Below, piece after piece: positions 22,648-34,974 of a stretch of DNA of 64,000 bases. The first letter of the stretch is position 1. Every line of letters starts with the position of its first letter. Source of the stretch: Euphorbia lathyris (lineage: Eukaryota > Streptophyta > Magnoliopsida > Malpighiales > Euphorbiaceae); NCBI RefSeq assembly GCF_963576675.1, contig NC_088918.1:58485501-58549500 (forward strand), written 5' to 3'. Made by a program: the position numbers and the translations under genes. The notes below the pieces were generated by a model that saw only the letters and a program-made list of their open reading frames with translations, did no database searches and had not been told where the DNA came from.

Positions 22648-24303
22648 TATGAAATCATTTGTTATAGTGTTCTATCTTTTCATTTTGAAATAAGAGATGT
22701 CTATCACAATAACACCATACAAAAGTTTCAGTTCAGATGTTCCAAAACATCCAACATCAGTCTACACCACACAAAGAATACTTTTGTCTGTAAAGACAAA
22801 ATATCTCAAGTTACTTTTAACTTATGATCTTGATACCATATAACTCTTTTATATGTCTATATGTTATATCATACGTATATATCCCTCGTGCGCCTTAAAG
22901 AAAACTAATTTCATCCTTTATGCAATGCGACTTATATTTATTGAACAAGCTCTCAATTTGATAAAAAAAAAATAGCATCATCCTTACTCCCTTTGTCACC
23001 ATTATAACAAAATAAGGGTAAACACTCATGTTCGTGGGCTACTTCTCTGTCTCACATGCATAATAGAATAACTACAAATATCAAAAAATGATATCCGCAC
23101 TTGTGTATTTTAAACATTTAACCTTAATTGAATAATCATGTTTTCAAAATACATGAAATAGAAGTATATTTAGATCCAACACAAATCTTGGGATCTAACA
23201 TGTTTCACACTAACATCTTATATGACAGGTTCGGTAAGTGGATTTGGTACCTTGTTATGAGTAGATACATACTTCATATATTGACCTCTTTACGTGCAAT
23301 TAAACTTTTAACAAAACTTAAGCTCAATGTGCTTTGGATCGTTATAGATCCTTTGATCCTTAGCAAAAGCTCATAGTAGATTCACCATCGTTATTAGTTA
23401 CTACAAGACTATATATATGAGGTACTAATACTTAAATGGTTTGCAAACCAACTTGACCATACTACCTGTTGTACTGCTGACGAGTATCACACATACTCCA
23501 TTCCTATGGCAGATAAAGACTCCCTATTTTTCTCACAACTTAATTAGTATCACACTTAAGTCTAATGTAAAAACTCAAATAGACATTGATTTTCTCATAT
23601 GCAAGTCTTCTATCCAATCTGCACCTGTGTATTATTATAATTTAAGATCCTTTTAGATAACACATAGAGTAAATTGCGGTTGCTCTAAGGTATCCAAGTA
23701 CTCTTTTGCAAAAATCTAATACGCTTATTCTCTATCACAATAACGTTACAGATATCCATTCTTGTACACTTCATAACATACATCATAACTATCTACAATG
23801 TTAGCATATGGGACATTTCTCATATATTCTATCCTTTTTGTCATGTTAAGGAACACATTTAAATGCTAGGGGTCATACCCTTGACTATTGGAAAATCTAC
23901 GGTTTTAGAATCTCGCATATTGAATTGTTCAAGAATCTTGTTAGCGTATGTCTGTTGAGACAAGGCCAACAATTTCTTTGAACAATTTCTTGAAACCTTA
24001 ATTCCAATAAGATATGTTGCTTAACCTCTGTAATCCATTCCAAAACTGAACTTAACCAATCTTTGATTCGGTTTACATATACAATGACATTTGAAGCTAT
24101 GTCGATGTCATCAATATATAATAACAATAGTTAGAATTAGTCGCATTCATATGAACATCACAACAGTTGAGAAGGTCTCCTTAAAGTCTATCCCCTCTCG
24201 ATGTGTATAATTCTTAGCAATCAGACGAGTTTTGTATATTTTGATACTATCATCAACCTTTGGGTAAATTCCATACATCATGTACAACTTTTGCCTCATA
24301 TCA

Positions 24304-24400
24304 CACTTTGGTGTAGAACATTCAATTTTACATACTAAAATGCATGACTTTATGGGTCATGCATTTTAGTATGTAAAATTGAATGTTCTACACCAAAGTG
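24304..24400. repeat. Perfect 44 bp inverted repeat at the right edge of copy A
   Basis: Arms 24304-24347 and 24357-24400 are exact reverse complements around a 9 base spacer (ctttatggg). The arm is a piece of the Mutator-like TIR (cactttggtgtagaac…). Copy B has only the left arm (36643 onward), and its next bases gacccataaag are the inverse of the copy-A spacer. Confidence 0.9.
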
Positions 24401-25194
24401 ACCTCCCACTATAATGTACAATTAGGAAAAATGACTGGTTAACCTTGACAAACCACCACGTCATTAATTTTTAACTCATTCAAAATTCAAATTAGGGCCC
24501 ACTAATAACTAAATTACTTTTATATCCTCCTATAATTTCTCTTCTTGATCATTCTCTTGTCTCTCTCAGTCTCATTTTCTCCCTCTTCATTATTCTCTCT
24601 AGATGCAATTTATAGATAGAAACAAAATCAAAACAAACTTAGATCTCAGAAAATTTAGAACCTCAACCTTTGTTTCATTTGAGATTCCAAATAAATGGAA
24701 AATATGATTTGAGACTCAAACACTTTCGGCTGAGATTAGAATTCGTATAAATTCGAAACAGAAAACTCTTAAACGCAAAAAAATGCAATTTTCTATGATT
24801 TCGATGCCACTTTGCACCAATAACAGTCCGAATATTCATGCCCATATAGCACATATTTAATACAAATATTAATCATAGCATGCAAAAATCATGTTTTTCT
24901 TCATATTCGCGGATCAAAACATATAGAACATGAGATTTGTGGCTGTGATACTAATGAAGGGATTATCCTGATACAAACATAAGTTTAAGTCTTAGCTCTT
25001 TTAAGGTAGAACCCATTGAGAAGATTAACATCAGAAGAATATAATCAACCACGATCCCATATCACCGGTCACGTATCACCCACATAGATGTTTGATAGGT
25101 GTATAATTGATCCTAATAAAACAGACCTTATGTGATATAAATGGGGCTAATTAAGGCTTAGGATTGCATAAATTAAGGACTAAAAAGGATTGCA
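24401..25194. other. Spacer between duplication copies
   Basis: 24401-24620 resembles the inner side of the Mutator-like element (…taactaaattacttttat…). Near 24941-24953 the minus strand reads TAGTATCACAGCC, close to the initiator-Met primer site of Copia elements (TGGTATCAGAGCC). The bases beyond (from 24955) may therefore be the 3' end of the Copia 5' LTR. No gene is seen. Assignments here are weak. Confidence 0.35.
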
Positions 25195-25220
25195 TAAATC
25201 AAGGCCCATGGCTAGCCCTG

Positions 25221-26200
25221 CCCATATGAAGATTGTCTATTTGCAACTATATCGGAATTATAAATAATTCCATTGTATTAGCATCGTGACCACGTTGCAA
25301 TTGTTGTAGAATCACGGGAGGGTTATCAAAAGCCCACAGACCCCATTCATGACTCGATTGACATCTACTAGGGGTGCACATGGTCGGTTAACCAGTCCAT
25401 TAACAAAAACCATTAACCAGTCCATTTAATTCGGTTAACCATATTTCGGTTAATATAAACTTCGGCCGGTTAACCTATATTTCGGTCGGTTAACCATTAG
25501 TGACTTTTCGTAGCAAATATCACTTTACATTTATAATTATTCACTTTAAAATAAGTATATAATTATTTAAATATTAAATAAAAATATGTAACTTCAATTT
25601 TAATTAACAAAATTGCCAAAACAAATAAGTTTTAAGTGATTTTGATATTTTTAACTTAAAAATTAAATACAAATATGTATATTTATAGATTGATAATTAA
25701 ATTTCTATATATATTTATACTAGCTTTATGTATATTAATACATAATCGGTTTATTTTTCGGTTTCGGTTAACCATCGGTTTTTAAAATAAAAACCGTACA
25801 CTAGTCCATCGGTTACGGTTAACCTATTTTTCGGTTTGGTTTCGGTTTCGGAAATCGGTTTTTCGGTTTTCCGGTTAGTTTTGTGCAGCCCTAACATCTA
25901 CGACATGAAAAAACTAGAATAGGTATCACTGCTTGGGAAGTTGATGGAGACACAGACTCCTACCAGCAGGCTAGATACTACGAAGTTATGTTGCATCAAG
26001 GTAAAATGCACAAACCGACCAGTGAAAAGAGAGCCAAGCAGACAGTAATCGGTGACCGCTATTGCTTTGTTATTTACTCAAATTGAACAATTTTATTATT
26101 AAATGTATATTGTTTAATACTCAAACTGAACTAATTTGGACAAAAATATCAAAAATGCTTTTTAAACAATTTTATGATTTTATTAAGGGAGAAGAATGCC
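25221..26200 (-). pseudogene. LINE ORF1 DUF4283 fragment, copy B
   Basis: Duplicate of 4374-4821, interrupted by the MITE at 25369-25893. Bases 25195-25220 just before it are the right end of the hAT element seen whole at 3242-4373. The DUF4283 landmarks are recognisable only by comparison with copy A. Confidence 0.6.
25369..25893. mobile_element. 525 bp hAT-like MITE
   Basis: Ends TAGGGGTGCACA and (inverted) TAGGGCTGCACA. Perfect 8 bp target repeats acatctac flank it at 25361-25368 and 25894-25901. The empty site is in copy A at about 4515. The interior has inverted 'cggttaacc' motifs and no frame. Confidence 0.9.
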
Positions 26201-26210
26201 GCCATTTTTA

Positions 26211-26781
26211 GGGATGAGTATCGGTTCGGTTACTAAACGAACCGAATTATCGATTAACCGAATCGAAGTTTGTTCTATTTTCATAATCGAACCGAACTGA
26301 ATAGGATTGGTAACCGAATATGATTAAACCGAAACTTTTTGGTTTGGTTCGATTGTCGACCGAATAACTGAAAACTCATAATATTTGATTTATTTATATA
26401 TTTTTGTTTCATTAATTTTTAAATAATGCTTTTGTACAAAAGTTACAATTGAAGAAATTAAAAGCTACTAAACCAAAATTTATATATATAAAGATAAAGT
26501 TGCATTTTTTAGGTGCTAGGCTTTATATAAGTTATTTATATATGTAAATATAAATTATATTTTTTATATTTATATATTAAGTTTGGTTCGGTTATCGATT
26601 ATATCGATAATTTTTTTAGGAACCAAACCGATAACCGATTACTAAAGTAAACCAAAATTAAAATCAAATCGAATCAAAATATTAAAATAACTGAATTAAA
26701 ATTTTGGTTCGGTTATGTCATAAGACATTTAAATAAAAAAAAGGTTATCGATTTGTTAATCGGATATTTTGTTGACCAGTA
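26211..26781. mobile_element. hAT-like MITE, uninterrupted copy
   Basis: Counterpart of the split element at 4832-12072. Flanked by gccattttta at 26201-26210 and 26782-26791. It shows the LINE target site unoccupied, with one ctactaaacca near 26466-26476. Confidence 0.7.
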
Positions 26782-27163
26782 GCCATTTTTACAAATTAAA
26801 AAGGAAAAATCAACAGAAGTTCAAAGAAAAAAAAAGTTAAGTGAAGCAGGTAAAAAGAGAAGAGTCAATGAGCCAAAGCGCCTACAACAACAGTACATTC
26901 TTGTTTCTAAGTCATCTGTGAATGACGTGTACAAAGGTGATTGGTAAGTTCTCCCATCAGACTATAATCTCAAAATACAACCTAAACACCATATCATTCC
27001 CTTCCGACAGAGAGCCACCTAAAAAAGAGGAATCGAACATCTTGCAGGAGAGAAGCTCTCGGCCTCGCCTTCGGAGGAGACACTCTTCTTCTTCTTCTTC
27101 CCTATATCCTCTCTCCTCCCTTTTACTTACTGTGTATTTGCTCAATTCCCAGACTTCAACAAA

Positions 27164-28998
27164 ATGGTGAGTCTTCTTAATCTATGCCTTTTCTACTCTT
27201 TTGCTTGTCTAGGGTTTGGATCTTCCTTCTTTTCTTCTTCTACCTGTTGTTTTTGGCTGGTCTGATCAGTTTTTGATCCAGTGTCGATCTGATCACGGAT
27301 AGTTTGCTATTGTTCTTCTTGTGATTATGTGTTATTTTTGGTTCATCAACTGCTCTCTTCGCTTGTAGATCTGCTTTGATCTTGCTTACTTGTGAAATTG
27401 ACTGGTTTTATTTAGATGTTAAATCTTTAGCCGTGATTTATTACAGGTGTATGGTCGATCTTGTATTTTGGGAGGTGAAAGTTGTATATATGCTTGTTTT
27501 AGTGCTGAGTTTTGTAGTTCAAATGAGATGCGATCGACCTTGTTTTAGCGATGGTGGTTGCATTTCCTCGATTTAACTTGATCTTGCCTATGGATTTTAT
27601 TTTAGTTTATTTTTCTGTCGTTTTATTATAAATACGCTTACTCGATCTGTCTTGTATGCCTTTTCCTTTATATTCGTTTGTTTGTTTCTTCTGTTTCTAG
27701 CTGAATTAACGGTCAATATGGTCCCTAAAGTTGGCAGGGGTCAATTTAGCCCAAATCAATCTTTGGTATCAACTCAGTCTTGAAGTTGGCAATATACAAT
27801 CAGTTCTAATACCTAAAAATTTGTAAAACCTGGGCTAATTTGTCAAAATATTGCAAACTTCAGGGCCTTGTTGATACTTGATACCTGAAATTCGATTGGG
27901 CTAAATTGATTCCTCATGCTAACTTTAGGAGCCATTTTGACCTGTTCTCACAATGTGTTTAGACCAATTAGGAAATGATATGATGCAACAAGATGGTCAA
28001 AGTTTAGCTTCTCAACATAATCCTTCTGCAATTGGATATAGCTAGAAACTGAACACAAGTTCATTTTGGTTTTTAATTGGTAAACAATCTTTTAAACCAT
28101 GTAAATTGTGGTGGAATCACTTTAATGCAACATATGATCTGGGAATTCGCTTACATTACTAAGTTAGGTTGTCGGAATAGTTGGCAGCGTTTCTGATTTG
28201 CGATCAGGGAGAAGTGAACTTACTAATCCTTGTGTTACATGGAAAATGTAATTAATATTTAAATAAGTGGAATGATGTTCAGGTTGATGCCATTCTAACT
28301 AATCCTTGTGTTATATGTTTATTTTGCCTTATTGTTCTGATGTTTTACTGCTTCAATTGTTCTTCTTAAGTTTAATAAGCAACCGGTTAGTTACCTCATA
28401 TATTTGGTACATCTATCCCATGTGCATCTCATGAGAGTTCTAGAATTGCATTAATTACTTATCACGATGTTTGTGCTATTTTTAGGCCAACGCTGCATCT
28501 GGCATGGCAGTCCATGATGAATGCAAACTGAAGTTCTTGGAGCTCAAGGCGAAGAGAACCTACCGTTCCATAATTTTCAAGATTGAGGAGAAGCAAAAGC
28601 AAGTCATTGTGGAGAAGCTTGGTGATCCAACACAAAGCTACGAGGAATTTGCAGCTAGTATTCCTGCTGATGAATGCCGATATGCTGTGTATGATTTTGA
28701 TTTTGTCACAGAAGAGAATTGCCAAAAGAGCAGAATATTCTTCATAGCATGGTAAAACGTTATTCAATGGTTTTATGCAACATTGTTATTTTTTTATTTT
28801 TGGCTTTCGCTTGTGGATTTTACATAATTGTTGACGATTCCATGTAGGGCCCCTGACACAGCAAGGGTCAGAAGCAAGATGATCTATGCCAGCTCCAAAG
28901 ACAGATTTAAGAGAGAGCTTGATGGAATTCAGGTTGAATTGCAGGCAACTGATCCAACTGAGATGGGGCTTGATGTGTTTAAAAGCCGCGCCAATTAA
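27164..28998 (+). CDS. ADF: Actin-depolymerizing factor (ADF/cofilin)
   Basis: Exons are 27164-27166 (ATG only), 28486-28751 and 28848-28998, all GT-AG, giving 139 residues, the usual plant ADF length. The single ADF-H domain fills the protein. Visible landmarks are the N-terminal [13 protein letters not shown] with the regulatory Ser near residue 7, [22 protein letters not shown], the conserved [16 protein letters not shown], and the long actin-binding helix [21 protein letters not shown]. The protein severs and depolymerises actin filaments in the cytoplasm. In plants Ser phosphorylation and phosphoinositides restrain it; this is family knowledge. Intron 1 (1319 bp) directly after ATG is typical of plant ADFs and in some of them supports high expression. 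The 5' UTR is pyrimidine-rich. This is the only complete ADF in the window; its sister at 12863 is broken. Which ADF number it matches cannot be settled here. Confidence 0.95.
27711..27943. mobile_element. MITE in ADF intron 1 (copy B)
   Basis: Same inverted-end element as 13428-13659 (GGTCAATATGG… with inverted CAGGTCAAAATGG). It lies inside the long first intron of the intact gene. The two copies differ by scattered substitutions and a short indel next to the right end. Confidence 0.6.
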
Positions 28999-30171
28999 AT
29001 GTGACTATAGACATTCAAGCAAGGTGTTCCTCCATTCAGTCTCTTCTTTAATGGAGTGAAATGTTTATAGTTTGTGGGATGGTGAACCAAGTCGATTGTG
29101 ATTGGTTTTCCAAGTTTTTCCATAAAGTTTCTTTTTTTATTAATCTGGAGCTTGGATTTATGGTTTCTGGTATATCTTGTGATTTGTTTTTATAGAACCT
29201 ATGTGTGTCTTCTTGTAGCCATTTGTCTACAAGCTAATATGTAACTGTTTGCGAAGGGGCTAGACGACACATTAGTTCATTTTCAAGTTAAAGTATTTGA
29301 CCCTCTGGTCATTTAGTTTGGAATGCTAATTGGCATGCTTTTTTATTGAATTCCAGTTACTAATTGTTGGCTTCTTTTATGTTGGATGAGTTCAATGTTT
29401 CAAGAGAAATCTTCTGGTGTTTTTTTTTAACCAGTTCAGTTTTCTGCATTGATTCCTATGGGTGATACTAAAGATTCATGAGCTATCTTTACTTCACTGG
29501 CTATATGTAGAATACCCGTTTCCCTCACGACGTTCTTACAACATCTTTTCTTGGGATGTTTGAACTAACCTGACTGAAGAACCTTTATGGCTTTATTGTA
29601 GGTGACAGCCATAGTTTGCGACTTGTTAACTAGCTAAAATACTGGTATTTAACTAATTATGGTTTATGTGAAATATTTGTCAGCAATGAGGTAATGTCAT
29701 TTTCAGTAAACAGGGACAAAAATGTAGAATTTGGGGTTTGTAAACAATGAGATATTAACTGCTGATTTGGGTCCCATAACGTGAGTGATCAAAATTATAG
29801 AATCTGAGGAGATACTGTCTGTCTGTAAGTTTATGGCAAAAGTTTTGGTAGATATTTAGCTGTTTTGTTGTCATCTTTTCTATAATTTTTCTCCATTTCT
29901 ATTTTTGGTATTGAGACTTTAAGCAGTGATTGCAGCCGGCTTTAGATTTGTTGGGTCAAAATAAGAAATGGTGTTTTCTAATAATAAATAAAATGAGATG
30001 GTTAAAGAGTTCAATTATAGCAAATTAAATACTATTATTAACCAAGCTGGAAAATGAGGGAAGCTGATGGTAGCCTTTTTTTTTTCCTGTCTATGTGCTT
30101 GCACGTTTCCTATCTTATGCTGTTTTATTAAGATGAAATTATAGAATATGGCTAATTTTCAGTTTTATTTA
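28999..30171. other. ADF 3' UTR and 3' flank
   Basis: The region after the ADF stop. The first few hundred bases are the likely 3' UTR. No further gene is recognised. This block has no counterpart in copy A, which instead has 14248 to about 18910; homology to copy A returns at about 30172. Confidence 0.7.
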
Positions 30172-30479
30172 TTTCATTTTCTTTTTCAAACATGTGTTGT
30201 TAGCAAATACTTTGTTCTTGTCTTTCTTTTCTTCGTTATGATATTGTTTTTTTTTTTTAAATCTAGTGTTGTTTATTCTTTTCTAGTATTGTTGGTTATT
30301 ATTTAAATTTCATTTATTTCAAATTGAATTGGCTTATTGGTAATTTTCAAACATAGTTTTTATGGGGTTTTTTTTTTGAAGAATTTTATGAGTTTTTTTT
30401 ATTCGTTGAATAAAAAAGTTTTGATATATCTAACTTAAAAGAAGAAAAGACAATCCTTAAATAAATTAAGAGGGTGTGA

Positions 30480-30700
30480 GAGCATCTCCAACAGCCTCTT
30501 AAGTTGGCTCTTAAGTTAAAATTTGAGGAGAGAGAATGAAAATTCATCTCCAACCGCCTCTTAGTTGCTCAACAAATCACTAAGAGTCTATTCCTCCTCT
30601 CTATTAATAGAGAGTCTTTCTCCACCTCTTAGTGCCTCCTAACTTCATTTTTTATTAATAATTTATTATTGATGTGTCTCCCTCCTCACACTTTGATGGT
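30480..30700. mobile_element. PIF/Tourist-type MITE fragment
   Basis: Begins GAGCATCTCCAACAGCCTCT, like the complete element at 30733, but the right inverted end is missing. It replaces sequence kept in copy A at about 19208-19460. Confidence 0.6.
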
Positions 30701-30732
30701 CATTCATAAAAAAAAACACTCATTGTTTCTAA

Positions 30733-31112
30733 GAGCATCTCCAACAGCCTCTTAAATTGGCTCTTAAGTTAAAATTTGAGGAGGGAGAATGAAAAGTCAG
30801 CTCCAACAGCCTCTTAGTGGCTCCTCAAATCACTAAGAGTTTCCCCATCATTTCTATTAATAGAGAGCCTCTCTCCGCCTCTTAGTGCCTCTTAATTCAT
30901 TTTTTATTAATATTTTATTATTAGTGAGTCTCTCTCCTCACACTATTGGTAAATATAACAACAATTAATAATTTTAATGATAAAATAATAAATAAGGTGT
31001 GAATATAAGGAGTGTTGTTGGAAATGATATGTCTTAGTCACTCTTAAATTACTAAGAGTCAATTATTTATATTATTTTTAGGGAGTGAACTAAGAGTCTC
31101 TTGGAGATGCTC
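30733..31112. mobile_element. 380 bp PIF/Tourist-type MITE
   Basis: Inverted ends GAGCATCTCCAA, flanked by TAA at 30730-30732 and 31113-31115. Copy A shows the empty site (ttctaagtac, about 19490). A 3 bp TAA target and these ends fit PIF/Harbinger MITEs. Confidence 0.85.
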
Positions 31113-31131
31113 TAAGTACGTCAAATTCATA

Positions 31132-31133
<2 letters not shown>

Positions 31134-31183
<50 letters not shown>
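31134..31183. repeat. CT then TA microsatellite
   Basis: About 14 CT units followed by about 10 TA units, next to the Copia LTR end. Copy A has only a short, imperfect CT tract at the matching place (about 19510-19530). Confidence 0.9.
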
Positions 31184-31214
31184 ATGCAGATGATGAGATT
31201 ATCAAATTACCTAT

Positions 31215-31569
31215 TGTAGGGCAGAAATCCATTGAGTTGATTACAGTGGAAGAATAACGGAAGAACATAAACTACGATCTTCGTATTATCGATCACATAT
31301 CAACTACGTCGAGGTTAGTTAGGAGAAGACACAATAGATCCACGAACTAAGAGTAGTCGTTGAGAGAGAAGAAGAGGGAGGCGCCGAGGGAGGAGAAGGA
31401 GGCTATCGAGCCGCTTTCTCTAAGTTTCTCCATTAAGGTTAGATTATGCGTGTAGCTATCTATTTATAGCCACCAACTAAGCCTTAAACCTAAATCCCTA
31501 TTTAACTTGTATCCAGTCCATTTCACTTATGGACGGATTATATTTGACACATATCAAATATTTTCAACA
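31215..31569 (-). mobile_element. 3' LTR of degenerate Copia, copy B
   Basis: About 355 bp. On the minus strand it starts TGTTGAAAATATTTG and ends CTGCCCTACA, so TG…CA ends are intact. A TATA-like ctataaatag is inside. It is collinear with 19528-19881. Confidence 0.7.
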
Positions 31570-32189
31570 TCTTCCATTCGCATGTAACGAAACATATTCC
31601 TTATCTTTTCTCATTCTCATTCGTACTTAAAAATAGTTTGTGCGACCGACATACACTCGTGAGCTCTAACACTATATATTCATTAGAGATATATAATTGC
31701 TCGATGGATATGTATCAAATCTATAACTATATAGTCGTTGGAGATATATAAACCTTTGATTAAACATGGACCGTTACAGGTTGTATGCTCTATCCCAGAT
31801 TCCATTTCACAACCATATGTAATACATTGATCTTATTACAATTTTCTATTTGCACAAGTATGCACATATACATAAATGTCATGACGGTGAAATATAGAAA
31901 CACTTAGATATGATCAAATAGAAATCTTTTCCTCTTACTTTGCTCCTTCTACCATGATTTAATTTGCTTAAATGGCTAGGTTCTTTTACCTCTTGAATTA
32001 TCTCATGACCTTCAAAATTTTCTTCCAATAAGTAAAATCAGAGCATATTTCTAGAACAAGTTGAGGGTTCTGAGGATAGAATAAGTTCGAGAATTTCACG
32101 ATGTGATTCTCACATTAGGAAAGGTTGAGATCCATTATATATAATACCTTTTCATATCGTGGTTGCAACACACACATGATATGAAATCA

Positions 32190-34974
32190 AGGTAAATTCC
32201 ATACGTGGTGTACAACCTTTACCCATTTTCACACTTTGGTGTACAACCTTTAATTTTGCATACTAAAGTGTACAACCTTCTGTTGACTTCCCACTAAAGT
32301 GTACATCAGGTAAAAATGGCTGATCAACCATGTTAACCACTTAGTCAACGTGCCATCTCATCAAATTTTCACTACTTAAAAATTAAATGTGGTCCCTGTT
32401 GGTCCCGTGTAACGTAGTAGGATTAGTTCTAAGGGGGGGGGGGGGGGTTAGGAACTAATGTAACTTTTTCGCTTAATAATGCTGACTTAATTAAGTGTTT
32501 GACGGTTTAACTCACCTTTAGGTCAGCAAGGCTGAGTGAGGTGTGGGACAGCTTTAATCAGATATTGACTAGAGCTGTTTCAATTGTTAGTTGGGGAAGT
32601 AACACTTTAGGTCAGCTTCCAACTCAGCACTCTGATTACTCAGCGTCGGTTTGTACAAATTATTTACTAAGCAATTTAAGCAAGCAACACATACATAAAC
32701 ATATATATCAAGAGAAAAGGTTAGAGATTACTCAGCAGACTTATCCTGGTTCGGCCTCACCGCCTACATCTAGTCCCCAGAATCCCTCCGGGCTTTTTCA
32801 ATCCACTACTGAGATCTTTAAAGGTAGAGCACAAACCGTTTACAATAGCAACTGAGTATGCAACCATCCTCTATTCGTCTACTCAATCCCATCAACCACT
32901 GAATACTATAACCGAGCATCCAAAATTTCTCTACCACTGAGTACTATAACCGAGTACTCAGCTTCACTCTTCTATCCTTTACAATTGATACAAGATTGTT
33001 CTCACAAAACGAAGAACACTTTAGATGAATAAAATTCACTCTAGACTTTTACACAATGATTGGAATTGGGTGTAAGAACTTGCTTTTTCTATTCAGACAG
33101 CTTCTCTTTTGGATCTTTGACTTAGTGAAATTTTGCTTGTCTGTTTCTCTTTTGTATGTGTATGTCGATCCAAATGATAAACTTGTCTATTTATAGTGAG
33201 TTCTGAAGCTTCAATGATTTGAAAATCCGACATAGCCGTTGAGAAGAACGATCTTCTTCGTCATCATGTGGTCAGCTTCCAGAACCACAAGCCAGTCCTA
33301 TCTTCTGATTTTCGCAGGAGCCATGTTTGCCAGTTTCGTCTTCTAGCGCCAGGTTTGTCTTCTTGCCAAACGCCAGATGGACCATGCGTCTCGAAAAGGT
33401 CTTTGAAATGGATTTCCGAGGCTTCTGAAATGTGTCAGACTTTGTCTCACAAGTTGACGGATAATTGGACACTGACTTGATTATCACTCAGGTTGACTTA
33501 GCGGCATCTTGAATATTGCTCAGCTTGACTTCACAGCTTCGCCTTCAAGCTTTCCTGAAGAAGACATTTCTTTCGTAATGCTGAGTTGCATTCTACTCAG
33601 CTCTGCCGTGTGACTTGCTCATGCTGACTTTGTTCTGTCTTTCTTTTATAAACTCTCGGTTCCTGTTCTTGTTAGTTAACTTACTCAACATTGAACAAAC
33701 ACATTAGTACAATTAAATCAAAGCACTTAAATTTAATTGTTTTAATCATGGGATTAACTTAAATAATTTTGTCAAATCAAAATCATGTGGAAAGGTGTTT
33801 CAACATTCCCTATATATTATTAAATTACTTTTATACCCTTAATAGAAAAAATTTCCCAATTCTATCTTTTCTATTTTTTTTTCACATTTTGTCTCTTTAA
33901 TTTTTTTTAAATCCATTCTCTCCCACTTATATATATCTCTCTCTCTAAAACCTCTCTTTCTCCTATATCTCTCCGGCTGTCATGGAAGTTGAATCCAACT
34001 TAGCTTCAAAATCAACTCTGAATGCTTTCCCGTGCCCCCACCTCCGCCGCCTCTGAGATTTCTTCCTCATCTTCTTGTTCTTCATGTTCAAGTCTCAGCA
34101 TCGGTGGCCTTACTATATCATGCTTCGCCGCTATCAGTGTTTCTGCGATTGCATGACGGAGTTGCAATTGCTCGTTCTATGTAGTGTGGGTGAATCCATT
34201 ACTCCATAAATCTTCTCCTAATGAAATGGCGAAATTAAATTTAGGTGTTGTTTGCAGATTTTGGAAACGAATGTGGTTATGAAAACAGTGAACAAACCTC
34301 CATCTTCGTTCTATCCTCGTTCTCCCTCTTCTTCCAGCCAACAAACCTCCATTTTCTTCTTATGAGGTAGACAACCCTCAATGGAAGATTATTTTCAAAA
34401 TTCTACACCCAATTCATGTAGAATGAAAGAAAATAAAGATGGTATATCCTGGTGGTTGCCATATCTTCTTTTCTGAGAATGAAGGAGAATTTATTTGGTA
34501 TGTTAGTCGGATCCAAAATCTATATTTGGTAGAATTTTTACCCACTTGAAATTGTAAAATTGAGAAATAAGGTAGAGAGAGTGACAATGATTTTTCTCAG
34601 ATAATTCCTAAATATGAAAAAATAGTGAAGAGAGAGAGAAGGGAGGTTTTAGAGAGATAATGTTGGACAAAATAAATTTTATGAGAGAGAAAATGTGAGA
34701 AAAATTAGAAGAGGGAATTGTGAAATTCTTTTTTTATTAAGGGTATAAAAGTAATTTAATAATATGTGGGGACCATTTTTAATTTTTAAGGAATAAAAAT
34801 TGATGAGGTGTCATGTTGACCAAGTGGTTAACAGGATTGACTAATCAATTTTACCTGCTGTATACTTTAGTGGGAAGTCAACAGAAAGTTGTACATTTTA
34901 GTATTCAAAATTAAAGGTTGTACACCAAAGTGTGAAAAAAGGTAAAAGTTCTACACCACGTATGTAATTTACCA
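32190..34974. mobile_element. Mutator-like element, copy B
   Basis: Counterpart of 20504-22647, with target repeats tatgaaatca (32180-32189) and tataaaatca (34975-34984). It is enlarged by the solo LTR at 32397-33805. The interior frame seen in copy A is interrupted here. Confidence 0.75.
32397..33805 (+). mobile_element. Solo LTR (1409 bp) with poly-G tract
   Basis: Starts TGTTGGTCCC and ends TTTCAACA. Flanked by gtccc (32392-32396) and ttccc (33806-33810), 4 of 5 matching. The uninterrupted site is in copy A at about 21515. A run of 15 G (32433-32447) sits between inverted arms (attagttct / aggaactaat). A second LTR of the same family starts at 63635. No coding sequence inside. Confidence 0.8.

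Larger units (their letters stand above)
19882..24300 (-). pseudogene. Degenerate Copia internal region, copy A
   Basis: On the minus strand the order is reverse transcriptase part 1 near 24130-24290 (TRLIAKNYTHREGIDFKETFS), part 2 at 23897-24127 (LLYIDDI, the YVDD-box region, then VNRIKDWLSS), the RNase H/C-terminal end at about 23130-23330 (YVSTHNKVPNPLTEPV), then a long untranslated tail to the LTR. Stops and deletions are numerous; gag and integrase are missing. A Mutator-like element (20504-22647) sits in the tail. Copy B has the same remnant at 31570-36600. Confidence 0.75.
4346..24356 (+). repeat. Segmental duplication copy A (about 20 kb)
   Basis: From about 4346 the sequence aligns in the same order and direction with 25195-36690. 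Shared landmarks are the hAT right end, LINE ORF1 scrap, hAT-like MITE, ADF 5' part, the stretch from about 18910, the Copia LTR and internal remnant, the Mutator-like element and its arm at about 24304. Copy A alone has a LINE (5091-11755), a promoter MITE (12279-12687), the ABCI10 block (14248 to about 18910) and a nested MITE (20702-21499). Edges are read by eye and may be off by tens of bases. Confidence 0.85.
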
